64,000 bases of DNA from Abyssibacter sp036156195 (GTDB lineage: Bacteria; Pseudomonadota; Gammaproteobacteria; Nevskiales; OUC007): the NCBI GenBank assembly GCA_036156195.1, contig JAYZUZ010000001.1, positions 62,001-126,000 on the forward strand, read 5' to 3'. This document shows positions 1 through 7,834 of this stretch, in pieces; the stretch's first letter is position 1; every line of letters starts with the position of its first letter. A program made the position numbers and the translations under genes. The notes beneath the pieces are model-generated. The model searched no databases and had not been told where the DNA came from. It saw only the letters and a program-made list of their open reading frames with translations.

Positions 1-364
1 GCTGGTGTTATCGCTGCACGGTTTGCTGCAACGCCACGAGCGCGCTGTGTGGCTGCTGGCGCGATTGATCCGGGAAGAGGGCGAGGTCGGACAGGATTTG
101 CTGCTGCGGCACATGGGTCCACTGATCTGGCGAATGGAAGCCCAGCTGGCCGCACTGCTGCCGCACAAGTCCGCACGGGCGCTGCGGCTACACGTTTTTC
201 TGGCGATTAACAGCGTCGTCAACGGCATGGTGGACCAGACCCTGTTGTGGCGGCTGCCCGACACCGCCGACAGCGAGCGTCGCTACACACTGGACGAGGC
301 CACTCTGGCCGAAGGCTTTATCGAATACGTATCAGCCGGCCTGCAGGCGCCCTCAGCGCTGTAA
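1..364 (+). CDS. C-terminal part of a TetR-type regulator (5' end outside window)
   Basis: An open frame runs in from the left edge and stops at 362-364. The roughly 120 visible residues are all helical, with no signal peptide and no catalytic motif. They resemble the ligand-binding and dimerisation half of TetR/AcrR regulators: a helix with a Leu-Leu-Arg-His core, then a segment around LHVFLAINSVVNGMVDQTLL and a short acidic tail. The DNA-binding domain would lie upstream of the window, so the family call is inference from the C-terminal half only. It ends 60 bases before a lipoprotein gene on the same strand, which it could regulate. Confidence 0.45.
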   Translation, partial: LVLSLHGLLQRHERAVWLLARLIREEGEVGQDLLLRHMGPLIWRMEAQLAALLPHKSARALRLHVFLAINSVVNGMVDQTLLWRLPDTADSERRYTLDEATLAEGFIEYVSAGLQAPSAL

Positions 365-424
365 GCCAAGCCCGCAACACCACTGCCGTCAGAGCGGCGG
401 GTTGCAACCACTGGAGACAACAGC

Positions 425-1897
425 ATGGACAAGACAATCAACCTGGTGCGCGCGGCCGGTCTGGCGTTACTGCTCGGCGCGGGCTTGGCCGGCTGCGCCG
501 GTTCGGACGCCGCACCGACGGGCGAAACCCAGTCTGCAGCGGGTGGAGCATCCGGCGAGCCAGCGAGCGGGCCGGCCCGAGAGCAATACCCCTTTGGCGT
601 TGCTTGTGGTTGGCAGGCCGCCAGTAACATCGATACGGCCAACATCGCCTTTCCCGATGAATCCGCGAAGTACTGGGTGGCGTTGGTGCCCATGCTGCCG
701 GAGACCCGGCTGCGCATCGACGGCGCCTACCCCCAGGCACGCTACTTTTCGTACAACGTCTACGATCCGATTCTGAGGCCGACCGATGCCCTGGCCGATC
801 GCGAAATCGCCCCGGTAGCTGGCGGGCTCAACCCGTTCGTCCAGACCCGCCGGCCGGCGGCGGATGCCTGGGGTGACCCCTACACGGCGTACGTAGAATT
901 CACCGGACAACCCGAAGCGCCATCGCCCAACACCCTGTATGCCGGTGAGACCTCACTCGGCCCCTTGCCCGTGCCCCAGCCGGCCCTGACCGCGCTGATT
1001 TATCGCGTCTACATTCCGGACGAAGGCCTGGATTTCGACGGCGGCGTGGGACTACCCATCCTGACGCTGGAAACCCGCGACGGCGACATCGAACTGTTGC
1101 CGACCGCCGACTGCGTGGAACCGCTGCTCCCGACGCTGGGTGACACCGTGCCATCGCTAGGTTTCAACGATGTGCTGGAAGACACCGATTTCATCGATGA
1201 TCCGTTTCTGGCGCGCCCCGGCACTGTGCCGATCGGTGACCCGGAATCGGATTCGCGGGTGTTCTACGGTCTGCCCAGCACGGTCGTGAACGTGTTGCGT
1301 GGCGTATTCGGGCTACCGGTGCCCGCGGGGGTGGAAACTGCGCTACCAGCCGGCGGCGGGTTCTTGTCCAACATCCACAATGCTTACTCCACCAACCTGT
1401 TCAGTCGCACCTACGGGAATATCGTGATGATCCGGGCCAAGGCGCCTACCTTCCGCGAGCAGCCTGGTGTGCCGTTGGGCAGCGAGCAGATGCGTTACTG
1501 GTCGGTGTGTCAGAACGACTTGCCCACCCAGCGCTACGTGGGCTGCGTGGCGGACTACCAGGCGCATCTGGACGACGCGGGTTACTTCACCATGATGGTG
1601 TCTGATCCGGCGGATCGTCCGGTCAACGCGGTGGCAGACAACGACATTGATTGGATGCCCTGGGGCCCCTACGTCGATGCCCTGCTGATCTACCGTCACA
1701 TGCTGCCGGCTGCGGGCTTCGCACAGGCGATTCACAATGTGCCGCAGGGCACCCCGCCCGTGGAGATCATGGGCGAGTACCTGCCCCAGCCCGCGTACTG
1801 CCTTCGGGAAATCGTCGAGTCCGCTGGACCCGATGCGGCTGATGTTTTTGCCGCCTGTCGGGCGTACACCGAGTCGCTTTCGCGCGGCGGGCTGTAG
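425..1897 (+). CDS. Secreted lipoprotein of unknown function, 490 aa
   Basis: The start is the ATG at 425, preceded by GGAGA at about the right distance. The N-terminus is a lipoprotein signal peptide: basic MDK start, hydrophobic stretch, lipobox L-A-G-C with Cys at about residue 24. The mature protein begins with a Gly/Ser/Ala-rich linker and should sit in the outer membrane or periplasm. The body has aromatic-rich segments such as ARYFSYNVYD and TRTYGNIVMIRAK, reminiscent of proteins of the DUF1254/DUF1214 type, but I cannot place it firmly in a family. Four or more Cys residues in the C-terminal half could form disulphides. Function unknown. Confidence 0.8.
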   Translation: MDKTINLVRAAGLALLLGAGLAGCAGSDAAPTGETQSAAGGASGEPASGPAREQYPFGVACGWQAASNIDTANIAFPDESAKYWVALVPMLPETRLRIDGAYPQARYFSYNVYDPILRPTDALADREIAPVAGGLNPFVQTRRPAADAWGDPYTAYVEFTGQPEAPSPNTLYAGETSLGPLPVPQPALTALIYRVYIPDEGLDFDGGVGLPILTLETRDGDIELLPTADCVEPLLPTLGDTVPSLGFNDVLEDTDFIDDPFLARPGTVPIGDPESDSRVFYGLPSTVVNVLRGVFGLPVPAGVETALPAGGGFLSNIHNAYSTNLFSRTYGNIVMIRAKAPTFREQPGVPLGSEQMRYWSVCQNDLPTQRYVGCVADYQAHLDDAGYFTMMVSDPADRPVNAVADNDIDWMPWGPYVDALLIYRHMLPAAGFAQAIHNVPQGTPPVEIMGEYLPQPAYCLREIVESAGPDAADVFAACRAYTESLSRGGL

Positions 1898-1922
1898 CGC
1901 CGGTCCTGCCTGCCCAGGGGGG

Positions 1923-3722
1923 CTAGTGGCTGAACGGCTGATTGCGGTGGTCGACCGGCTGGGCGCTGCGCGCACAAACCCAGCGGTCGCGCCCATCCGC
2001 CTTGGCCTGATACAACGCCCTGTCGGCCTGCGCGACAAGGTCGGCGGGGCAGCCGCCGGCCTGTGGGCGCAGGACCGCGACGCCTGCGCTAATTGTGACC
2101 AACCCATTCACACCGCCGCCATGGATAATGCCCAGCCGCCGGACAGCCTCAACAATGGTCTGAGCGAACTGTTCGGCGCCGCTTAAAGCGGTGCGCGGGA
2201 GTAGAACGCAGAACTCCTCGCCCCCGTAGCGCGCCGCCAGGTCAGCGGCCCGGTGCACGCTTTGCTGCAGTGAATGCGCGACCTTCTTTAGCGCCTGGTC
2301 GCCGGCCTGATGGCCATAAGTGTCATTAAAGGCCTTGAAGTGGTCGATGTCGATGAGCACGAGCGCCAACCACTCACCCTGTCGCGCACAATCATTCCAG
2401 GCCACCGTCAGGCGCTCATCCAGTAGGCGACGGTTTCCCAGGCCGGTGAGGCCGTCCTGCCGGATTAATTGTTCCAGTGCCATGTTGGCCTCGTGCAGTT
2501 CCAGCGTTCGTGCCTGGATGATCTGCTCGCGGTCCTGGATTTCGTTCTGTAAATGCTGGCGTGCCTCGGATTCGCGCGCCAGGGCCTCCTGGAGTTCGCC
2601 ATGGGTGTCGGACAAGCGGCTGAGCAGCCGTCGCAGGCTTCCCGCCAGCAGATGAACTTCCAGCGGTCCTGAGCTCGGGAACGAGGGTGGGCGGGCCCCA
2701 AAGTCCAGGCGGGCCATTTCGGCAGCCATGTTTGAGACTGGCAGGGCCACCCGCCGTGCGAGCACCCGCGCCGTGGCCCAGGCAGCGAGCAGTATGGTCA
2801 GCAGCAGGCCGACCAGCCCTGCCAGCATCCGGATATCGTACTGGTACAACCGGTTGACCGGTGTGGCGACCGCCACTGTCCAACCCTGTGGCAGCGGCAT
2901 GAACAGCCCCAGCCAGTCATGCTCCCGGTTCTCCGACAGGCGGAAGGGTTCGCCGGCTGGGGTTGCTTGGCCCATTTTGAGCCAGTCCCGGTCGGCGACT
3001 GAATCCAGTGGTTTTATGGTATTCGCGCTGGAGGCGAAAACAGCCCGATTCTGGTTGTCGATGATCGCGTAGCTGTAGGGGTCTTCGTCGGTATCTCCCA
3101 GTTCGATCCGCAGCTCGGAGAGGTCGAGCGCGGCCTGCACAACGCCGGCAAATTCGCCCTGCGGGCCGTTGATGCGCTGGCTGAGTGCGACGATGACGTC
3201 GTCCCCAAAACCGCGCCCACGGAACACATCGGACAGCCACACATCCGACCCATCTCGCGCCCGTGTGAAGTACGGGCGATCGGCCACGTTGTGGCCCTGC
3301 CCCAGAACCGGCAGGCCCGAGGCGGTATGGGTTGGGGAGGCGGCCACGATATCGCCCTGGCTGTCGGCCACGATCATGGTGAGCAGGCCGGGGTGGGCCT
3401 GGTGGATGCCTGCGAGCAGCCGGCTGGCGTGGGGTGAGCGCGCGTCGACCTGCTGCAGGATTGCACGCGCGGCTTCCACCGCGTGCTTGTGGTGGGCCAG
3501 GTAGCTGGCAATCGCGTGCTGGGCGGACTGACCCGCGTCGCGAACCGCACGCTGGAGTGACTGCTCGTGGGCGGCGCCTGCGCTCACGAACAGGACACCG
3601 GCCACGACCGACCCAACCGCGATGGCCAAGGCGGTGAGCGCCAGGCTTAGCTGGCGCTCCAGACGGCGTGGGCGCCGTCGCTGACGGGGCGATCCGTCGG
3701 CTGTTTCGAGGCCTTGGTCCAC
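1923..3722 (-). CDS. Membrane diguanylate cyclase with Cache-type sensor and GGDEF domain
   Basis: Predicted to make cyclic di-GMP. An N-terminal basic stretch is followed by a membrane segment, a periplasmic region of about 240 residues resembling a double-Cache sensor, a second membrane segment (GLVGLLLTILLAAWATARVL), a HAMP-like linker, a coiled coil rich in Glu/Arg, and a C-terminal GGDEF domain. The active site reads RYGGEEF, preceded at the canonical five-residue spacing by RAAD, an intact inhibitory I-site. I chose the GTG at 3722 because CGGAG lies just upstream; a TTG at 3779 would add 19 residues. No phosphodiesterase (EAL) domain is fused. The ligand sensed is unknown. Confidence 0.9.
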   Translation of the reverse strand: MDQGLETADGSPRQRRRPRRLERQLSLALTALAIAVGSVVAGVLFVSAGAAHEQSLQRAVRDAGQSAQHAIASYLAHHKHAVEAARAILQQVDARSPHASRLLAGIHQAHPGLLTMIVADSQGDIVAASPTHTASGLPVLGQGHNVADRPYFTRARDGSDVWLSDVFRGRGFGDDVIVALSQRINGPQGEFAGVVQAALDLSELRIELGDTDEDPYSYAIIDNQNRAVFASSANTIKPLDSVADRDWLKMGQATPAGEPFRLSENREHDWLGLFMPLPQGWTVAVATPVNRLYQYDIRMLAGLVGLLLTILLAAWATARVLARRVALPVSNMAAEMARLDFGARPPSFPSSGPLEVHLLAGSLRRLLSRLSDTHGELQEALARESEARQHLQNEIQDREQIIQARTLELHEANMALEQLIRQDGLTGLGNRRLLDERLTVAWNDCARQGEWLALVLIDIDHFKAFNDTYGHQAGDQALKKVAHSLQQSVHRAADLAARYGGEEFCVLLPRTALSGAEQFAQTIVEAVRRLGIIHGGGVNGLVTISAGVAVLRPQAGGCPADLVAQADRALYQAKADGRDRWVCARSAQPVDHRNQPFSH

Positions 3723-3855
3723 AGGGGCTCCGTGTAATGATCGGGGGGCAAGCAGTTCTGCCGGCCCAGCATCCCGCAAGCTGGCAAGGGTTAGCGGCCG
3801 CTGAGCAGGGAACTGAAGCCGAGCTGACCAGCGGTGCCGGTCGATCGGTCTGTCC

Positions 3856-4746
3856 CTAGTCGCGTGCCTGCGCGGCCAATGCGTCGAAGTCTTCTGCGAA
3901 ATCCGTGATGTACTCGACCAGATGGCGGCGTTGCCGGGCTGTGGTCAATGCGCTGAGATCCGCTGCCATGTCGAGCCAGCGCGCACGGTTGCGGCTGCGT
4001 TCGGCCAGCAGTGGTTCCGGGACGAGGGCCGTGTCGTCAAAAAGCAAGGTCGCGACCTGGTCGGCAAAGTCCGCGGTGTCGCGCTGCGCCAGCAGGGCAG
4101 CAAAGGCGTCGCGCCAGCGGTGGGAGTGGTCCAGCCAGGCTTCTGGTGATGCGCTGCGCTCGGCGGCCCATTGATCGATGCGTGCCCGCTGCTCCGGTAT
4201 CAGACGGCCGTATCGATCTTCCATCCATTTGCGAACGCGTTTGGCAGCCGCTTTGCGTCGCTCGGTGTCATCGTCTTTGGCCAGGTCCTTGGCTGCGTCC
4301 GCGATGTCCTCGTCGATACGGGCGAGCAGCGAGGTGACCTGCCGTTGATCCAGTTGCGCAAGCAGGGCGACCGTGTCAGCGGTGGCTTGCTGCAAGCTGC
4401 GATCAATATGTGCCTCTACCATCTGTAGCGCAGCGGCAATGTCGTCCCGGCTCATGGGGGTTTGCGCCTGTTCGGCCAGTCGGCGCAGGTCCTGCACATA
4501 CAACGGCAGCTGCTCGTGGCGGTGCCAGCGCCAGAGCGCGTCGAAACGCGTCTCGAACCACGCTTCCTGTTGACGGGTCATGTCGAAGTATTTGCCGATT
4601 TCGCGCTTGGCGAACCAGTCGAGATGGTTGTAGCCAAAGCGCGTGGCCGTGCTACAGCCGCTGGCGAGTGACAGGCTTAGCAGCAGGCCCAGCAGTTTCC
4701 AGCTTGCTGTCAGGCTGCGCGTGTAGAGAGGTATTGATCGAAGCAT
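3856..4746 (-). CDS. DUF6279-type lipoprotein, 296 aa
   Basis: The N-terminus is a signal peptide ending in the lipobox L-A-S-G-C (Cys near residue 31). The body is almost entirely helical and rich in Arg, Trp and acidic residues (FDMTRQQEAWFETRFDALWR, then repeated amphipathic helices), the pattern of DUF6279 lipoproteins, whose role is unknown. The gene starts inside the 3' end of the histone-deacetylase-family gene, overlapping it by 37 bases, so the two are probably cotranscribed. The start could be slightly downstream, but the ATG at 4746 gives the best signal peptide. Confidence 0.8.
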   Translation of the reverse strand: MLRSIPLYTRSLTASWKLLGLLLSLSLASGCSTATRFGYNHLDWFAKREIGKYFDMTRQQEAWFETRFDALWRWHRHEQLPLYVQDLRRLAEQAQTPMSRDDIAAALQMVEAHIDRSLQQATADTVALLAQLDQRQVTSLLARIDEDIADAAKDLAKDDDTERRKAAAKRVRKWMEDRYGRLIPEQRARIDQWAAERSASPEAWLDHSHRWRDAFAALLAQRDTADFADQVATLLFDDTALVPEPLLAERSRNRARWLDMAADLSALTTARQRRHLVEYITDFAEDFDALAAQARD

Positions 4747-5642
4747 GCACTGGCCTGCTCATGGACAAGGGCGTGGCGGCGCACCAGCGCCGCCATGTCG
4801 CGATCGTAGCCACCACCGATGACGCAGGCGACGGGTATCTGGTGGGTCACACAGTAGTCGATGACGTATCGGTCCCGTGCGCGCATGCCTTCATCGGTGA
4901 GTGTGAGATGGCCGAGGCGGTCATCGGTATGGACATCGACACCGGCGTCGTACAGGACGCAGTCGGGACGGAATTGCCGGATTCGTTGCGGGATCTGCGC
5001 TTTGAGCGCAGCCAGATAGTCGGCGTCGCCTGCACCGCGTGGCAGTTCGATATCGCAATCGCTACGGGCCTTGCGGGCGGGAAAATTACTGCCGGCGTGT
5101 ATGGACAGGGTGAAGACAGCCGGCTCATGCTCGAAGATCCGGGCCGTACCGTCACCTTGGTGCACATCGCAGTCGATGATGAGTACCCGCCGGGCGCGGC
5201 CACTGTCCAGGGCCCATGTGGCCGCCACGGCGAGGTCGTTGAGCAGGCAGTAACCCGAGGCGAAATCGCGATGGGCGTGGTGCGTACCGCCAGCGCAATG
5301 CGTCGCCAGGCCGTGCTCGAATGCCAATTCCAGGGTGTGGCGCGTGCCGCCTACTGCGGTAACGGAGCGGGTCACCAGCGCCTCGGACCAGGGGAAGCCC
5401 TGCCGTCGGACCTCTGCTTCGGTGAGCCGGCCGCGGAAGAACCGGTCCAGATAGGCGCTGTCATGGACGCGTTCGAGTTGCGTGCGGGTGGCCGGTTCGG
5501 GTTCGGAGAACTGGTGGGCTTCGGCGACGCCCGTACGGATGAGTCGCTCGTGCAGCATCACGAACTTGCGCATCGGAAACGGGTGACGATCGGGTAGCTC
5601 GACCGCCGAGTACGCCGGGTGATAGACGATGGGCAGTCGCAT
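4710..5642 (-). CDS. Histone deacetylase family protein (acetylpolyamine/acetyl-lysine amidohydrolase type)
   Basis: A zinc-dependent arginase/deacetylase-fold enzyme, probably cytoplasmic, predicted to remove acyl groups from lysines or polyamines. It starts MRLPIVYH at the ATG at 5642, whose A is also the last base of the TGA of the upstream DUF1272 gene. Family motifs are present: GGTHHAHRDFASGYC with the catalytic His pair, the zinc site DCDVHQGDGTARIF, and DAGVDVHTDDRLG. At about 310 residues it has the usual length of bacterial class II-like members. It sits in a tight DUF1272-deacetylase-DUF6279 row. Confidence 0.92.
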   Translation of the reverse strand: MRLPIVYHPAYSAVELPDRHPFPMRKFVMLHERLIRTGVAEAHQFSEPEPATRTQLERVHDSAYLDRFFRGRLTEAEVRRQGFPWSEALVTRSVTAVGGTRHTLELAFEHGLATHCAGGTHHAHRDFASGYCLLNDLAVAATWALDSGRARRVLIIDCDVHQGDGTARIFEHEPAVFTLSIHAGSNFPARKARSDCDIELPRGAGDADYLAALKAQIPQRIRQFRPDCVLYDAGVDVHTDDRLGHLTLTDEGMRARDRYVIDYCVTHQIPVACVIGGGYDRDMAALVRRHALVHEQASACFDQYLSTRAA

Positions 5643-5875
5643 CAGGGCACGGGCCGGTACATGCGTTGCGTGGAGGCGGGGTGGCGCGCCAGAGCGGCCC
5701 CCGCGCGGCTGGGCCGGGGCTGCAGTTGTCCGCCGCAGTTCGGGCAACGCCCGCCGTCGAACCTGCTCGCGCAATCGCGGCAGAAGGTGCACTCAAAAGA
5801 GCAGATCAAGGCCTGGCCGCTATCGGCCGGCAGATCGGCGTCGCAGCGTTCACAGCCGGGGCGCATCTCCAGCAT
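5642..5875 (-). CDS. DUF1272 small zinc-binding protein, 77 aa
   Basis: The product begins MLEMRPGCERCDADLP and carries C-x2-C, CSFECTFC, and CPNCGG motifs, giving seven or more Cys in about 50 residues. This is the DUF1272 pattern of a small cytoplasmic zinc-ribbon protein of unknown function. It is followed by an Arg/Pro/Ala-rich tail. The stop codon shares a base with the start of the deacetylase gene, so translation is probably coupled. Confidence 0.9.
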   Translation of the reverse strand: MLEMRPGCERCDADLPADSGQALICSFECTFCRDCASRFDGGRCPNCGGQLQPRPSRAGAALARHPASTQRMYRPVP

Positions 5876-5925
5876 GGCGGTCCTCCGTCAGCATCAAGCC
5901 TGAGCGTAACCCGATCAGCCGGGTG

Positions 5926-6483
5926 CTAGGCCACGTCTGACGAAGGTGGCGTCTCGGACAGTAGCGCAAGCGCCTCGTCGCACCAGCTCACCCAGCTTTC
6001 GTGGTAAAGCAGCCCACTGCGCAGGGCCAGATAGCGGCACCGGGTCTTCCGATCGTCCCCCGGGCCCTGGCCAAAGTCTTCCCGCTCGATTTGCCGGAAC
6101 AACGCCAACTTGTCCGCGTGGACCTCGCGATGGCGCTTGATTTCCTCGAGTACGGCATCGACGCCCAGTAAAGCGGCCCCTCGCACCTTGACCATCAGAC
6201 TCTCGCGCACGGGTTCCGGCCCCACCGGACGCGCCAGCCAGGTATCCAGCGCTGCCCGTCCCTGGGGGGTGATCGCGTACACCCGCTTGTCCGGCTTGCC
6301 GGTTTGCGCCACCGCTTCGGCGGACACCCACTCCGCCGCTTCCAGCTTGGGCAGCTCCCGGTAAATCTGTTGATGGCTGGCGCGCCAGAAATAGCCGACG
6401 GATCGGTCGAATCGACGCACGAGGTCGTAGCCCGAGGCCGGGCGTTCGACCAGTGAAACCAGCATGGCGTGTTTGAGCGACAT
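5926..6483 (-). CDS. PadR-family transcriptional regulator, AphA-like
   Basis: A winged-helix DNA-binding protein of about 185 residues starting MSLKHAMLVSLVERP. The segment GYFWRASHQQIYRELPKLE is the recognition region of PadR proteins and closely resembles Vibrio AphA (GYFWKASHQQVYREL, recalled from memory). GKPDKRVYAITPQGRAAL follows, as in that family, and a helical C-terminal dimerisation domain completes it. A frame extending 15 residues upstream is open, but MSLKH is the family start. A perfect TATGCA-N6-TGCATA palindrome just upstream matches the AphA-type operator, so autorepression and control of the divergent enoyl-CoA hydratase gene are likely. Confidence 0.92.
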   Translation of the reverse strand: MSLKHAMLVSLVERPASGYDLVRRFDRSVGYFWRASHQQIYRELPKLEAAEWVSAEAVAQTGKPDKRVYAITPQGRAALDTWLARPVGPEPVRESLMVKVRGAALLGVDAVLEEIKRHREVHADKLALFRQIEREDFGQGPGDDRKTRCRYLALRSGLLYHESWVSWCDEALALLSETPPSSDVA

Positions 6484-6492
6484 GGGTTTGAC

Positions 6493-6510
6493 TATGCAAC
6501 AAGGTGCATA
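6493..6510. promoter_or_regulatory. AphA/PadR-type operator, TATGCA-N6-TGCATA
   Basis: A perfect 6-bp inverted repeat with a 6-base spacer lies 10 bp upstream of the PadR start codon and 39 bp upstream of the divergent enoyl-CoA hydratase start. Vibrio AphA is known to recognise TATGCA-N6-TNCNNA. The match, placed between the regulator and a divergent gene, supports direct autoregulation. Binding is inferred. Confidence 0.75.
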
Positions 6511-6548
6511 TAACGTCGAGTCCATCACGCATCGGATGAGGGAGCGCC

Positions 6549-7370
6549 GTGGGCGATCGCGTCGAACTGGAGATCAAGGGACAGGTGGCCTACGTGCGCC
6601 TGAATCGGCCGGAAAAGCACAACGGCATGGACTTTCCGCTGCTCAAGGCCCTGGTCAAGACCGCGCAGCAACTCAAGAAAAATCGCGACATCCGCGCCGT
6701 GCTGCTCTCAGGCAACGGACCCAGTTTCTGCTCGGGCCTGGACGTGAAGGCGATGTTCGCCGATCCCAAGCGCATGGCGCATGGATTCGCCGCGCTGCAC
6801 AGTCCGGTCGCGAATATTTTCCAGCAATGGGGCATGGCCTGGCGCGAATTGCCGGTACCCGTCATCGCCTGTATCCACGGTAATTGCTTTGGTGCCGGGA
6901 TTCAGCTGGCGCTGGCCGCGGACATCCGCATCGCCACGCCCGATGCCAAGTTGTCGGTAATGGAGGCGAAGTGGGGCCTGGTCCCGGACATGAGCGGCAC
7001 GGTGACCTTGCGTGAACTGGTTCCGCTGGATGTGGCCAAGGAACTCACGTTCACCGGCCGAGTCCTCTCAGGCGACGCCGCCCATGCATTGGGGCTGGTG
7101 ACGCATGTGGATGCCGACCCGCAGACCAAGGCAGAAGCCCTGGTTGCCGAGATGGTCAACCGCTCGCCGGATGCCATCGCAGCCGGCAAGGCTTTGCTGC
7201 AGGAAGCCTGGCTGGCCAGTGACGAGGACGCGTTGGCGGCTGAGCGCCGCTGGCAGCGGCGTGTCATGGGGCGCAAGAATCAGCGCATTGCCGCCAAGCG
7301 CAATGCCGAGATGGCGCGGTCCGAAACCGGTGAGCCTTCGACACCCTACCAGCCGCGCAAGCTGGGTTGA
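6549..7370 (+). CDS. Crotonase / enoyl-CoA hydratase family protein
   Basis: A crotonase-fold enzyme of 273 residues, expected to act on acyl-CoA in beta-oxidation or a related pathway. It opens VELEIKGQVAYVRLNRPEKH; the oxyanion-hole segment GNGPSFCSGLDVKAMF and the second loop HGNCFGAGIQLALAADIRI are intact. The catalytic-Glu region reads VMEAKWGLVPDMSGTVTL, so an acidic residue is present, but the second canonical Glu is not obvious; hydratase, isomerase or thioesterase activity cannot be separated. GTG start with GAGGGAG upstream. It diverges from the PadR gene and precedes fadH, consistent with fatty-acid metabolism. Confidence 0.9.
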   Translation: MGDRVELEIKGQVAYVRLNRPEKHNGMDFPLLKALVKTAQQLKKNRDIRAVLLSGNGPSFCSGLDVKAMFADPKRMAHGFAALHSPVANIFQQWGMAWRELPVPVIACIHGNCFGAGIQLALAADIRIATPDAKLSVMEAKWGLVPDMSGTVTLRELVPLDVAKELTFTGRVLSGDAAHALGLVTHVDADPQTKAEALVAEMVNRSPDAIAAGKALLQEAWLASDEDALAAERRWQRRVMGRKNQRIAAKRNAEMARSETGEPSTPYQPRKLG

Positions 7371-7426
7371 GGCCGACGGGGACGATGGTTGTGGTGCATA
7401 GCGCGCCAGCATGGCGCAGCGTGCAG

Positions 7427-7460
7427 CCCCCCAACGCGGCCCGGTGGGCCGCGTTGGGGG
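7427..7460. terminator. Strong GC hairpin between convergent genes
   Basis: The bases form a stem of about 14 bp (CCCCAACGCGGCC pairing with GGCCGCGTTGGGG) with a short CGGT-type loop. It lies between the 3' ends of the enoyl-CoA hydratase gene (+) and a small secreted-protein gene (-). There is no U-run on either side, so it may end transcription in both directions only with help, or protect 3' ends. Confidence 0.45.
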
Positions 7461-7474
7461 TCGAGTCGCTCCGA

Positions 7475-7669
7475 TTACTCGGCCGAGACCAGCTGGCTCA
7501 CCACGCAGGCCAGTGCGTCGATGGTCACGTCGATCACGTCAGTGACCTTGCCGACCGGCGACGGGGCGAAACAGATGGCCAGGTCGGACTGCGTGCTGTC
7601 CGCAGCGCCAGCGGTGCCCATGGCGGCGGTCAGTGCGGCTGCGGCGATTGCCTGCTTGATCAGTTTCAT
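7475..7669 (-). CDS. Small secreted protein of unknown function, about 64 aa
   Basis: The product starts MKLIKQAIAAAALTAAMGTA with a clear Sec signal peptide ending A-G-A-A-D, leaving a mature peptide of only about 39 residues with two Cys. AAAGGA lies at proper spacing before the ATG at 7669; an ATG three codons upstream is too close to it. No family is recognised. It sits alone between fadH and the enoyl-CoA hydratase gene, facing a strong hairpin. Confidence 0.55.
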   Translation of the reverse strand: MKLIKQAIAAAALTAAMGTAGAADSTQSDLAICFAPSPVGKVTDVIDVTIDALACVVSQLVSAE

Positions 7670-7834
7670 CTTCAACATCCTTTTGTTGTTTCATCCAAGA
7701 ACGTCACCGGGCACATGCCCGGCGTCAGTGGTGCGACCCGAACCCGGTTCCGGGGGCTGTCCGTTTCGGGACATGGGCAACGCACGGCTGAGCCGGTCAG
7801 CAAGGCCCGTGCCACGCCTTAAGGAAATCTTCAC

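Noticed and set aside
4410..5597. 395-codon plus-strand open frame opposite the deacetylase and DUF6279 genes
   Set aside because: Antisense shadow; the minus strand has recognised motifs and a lipobox.
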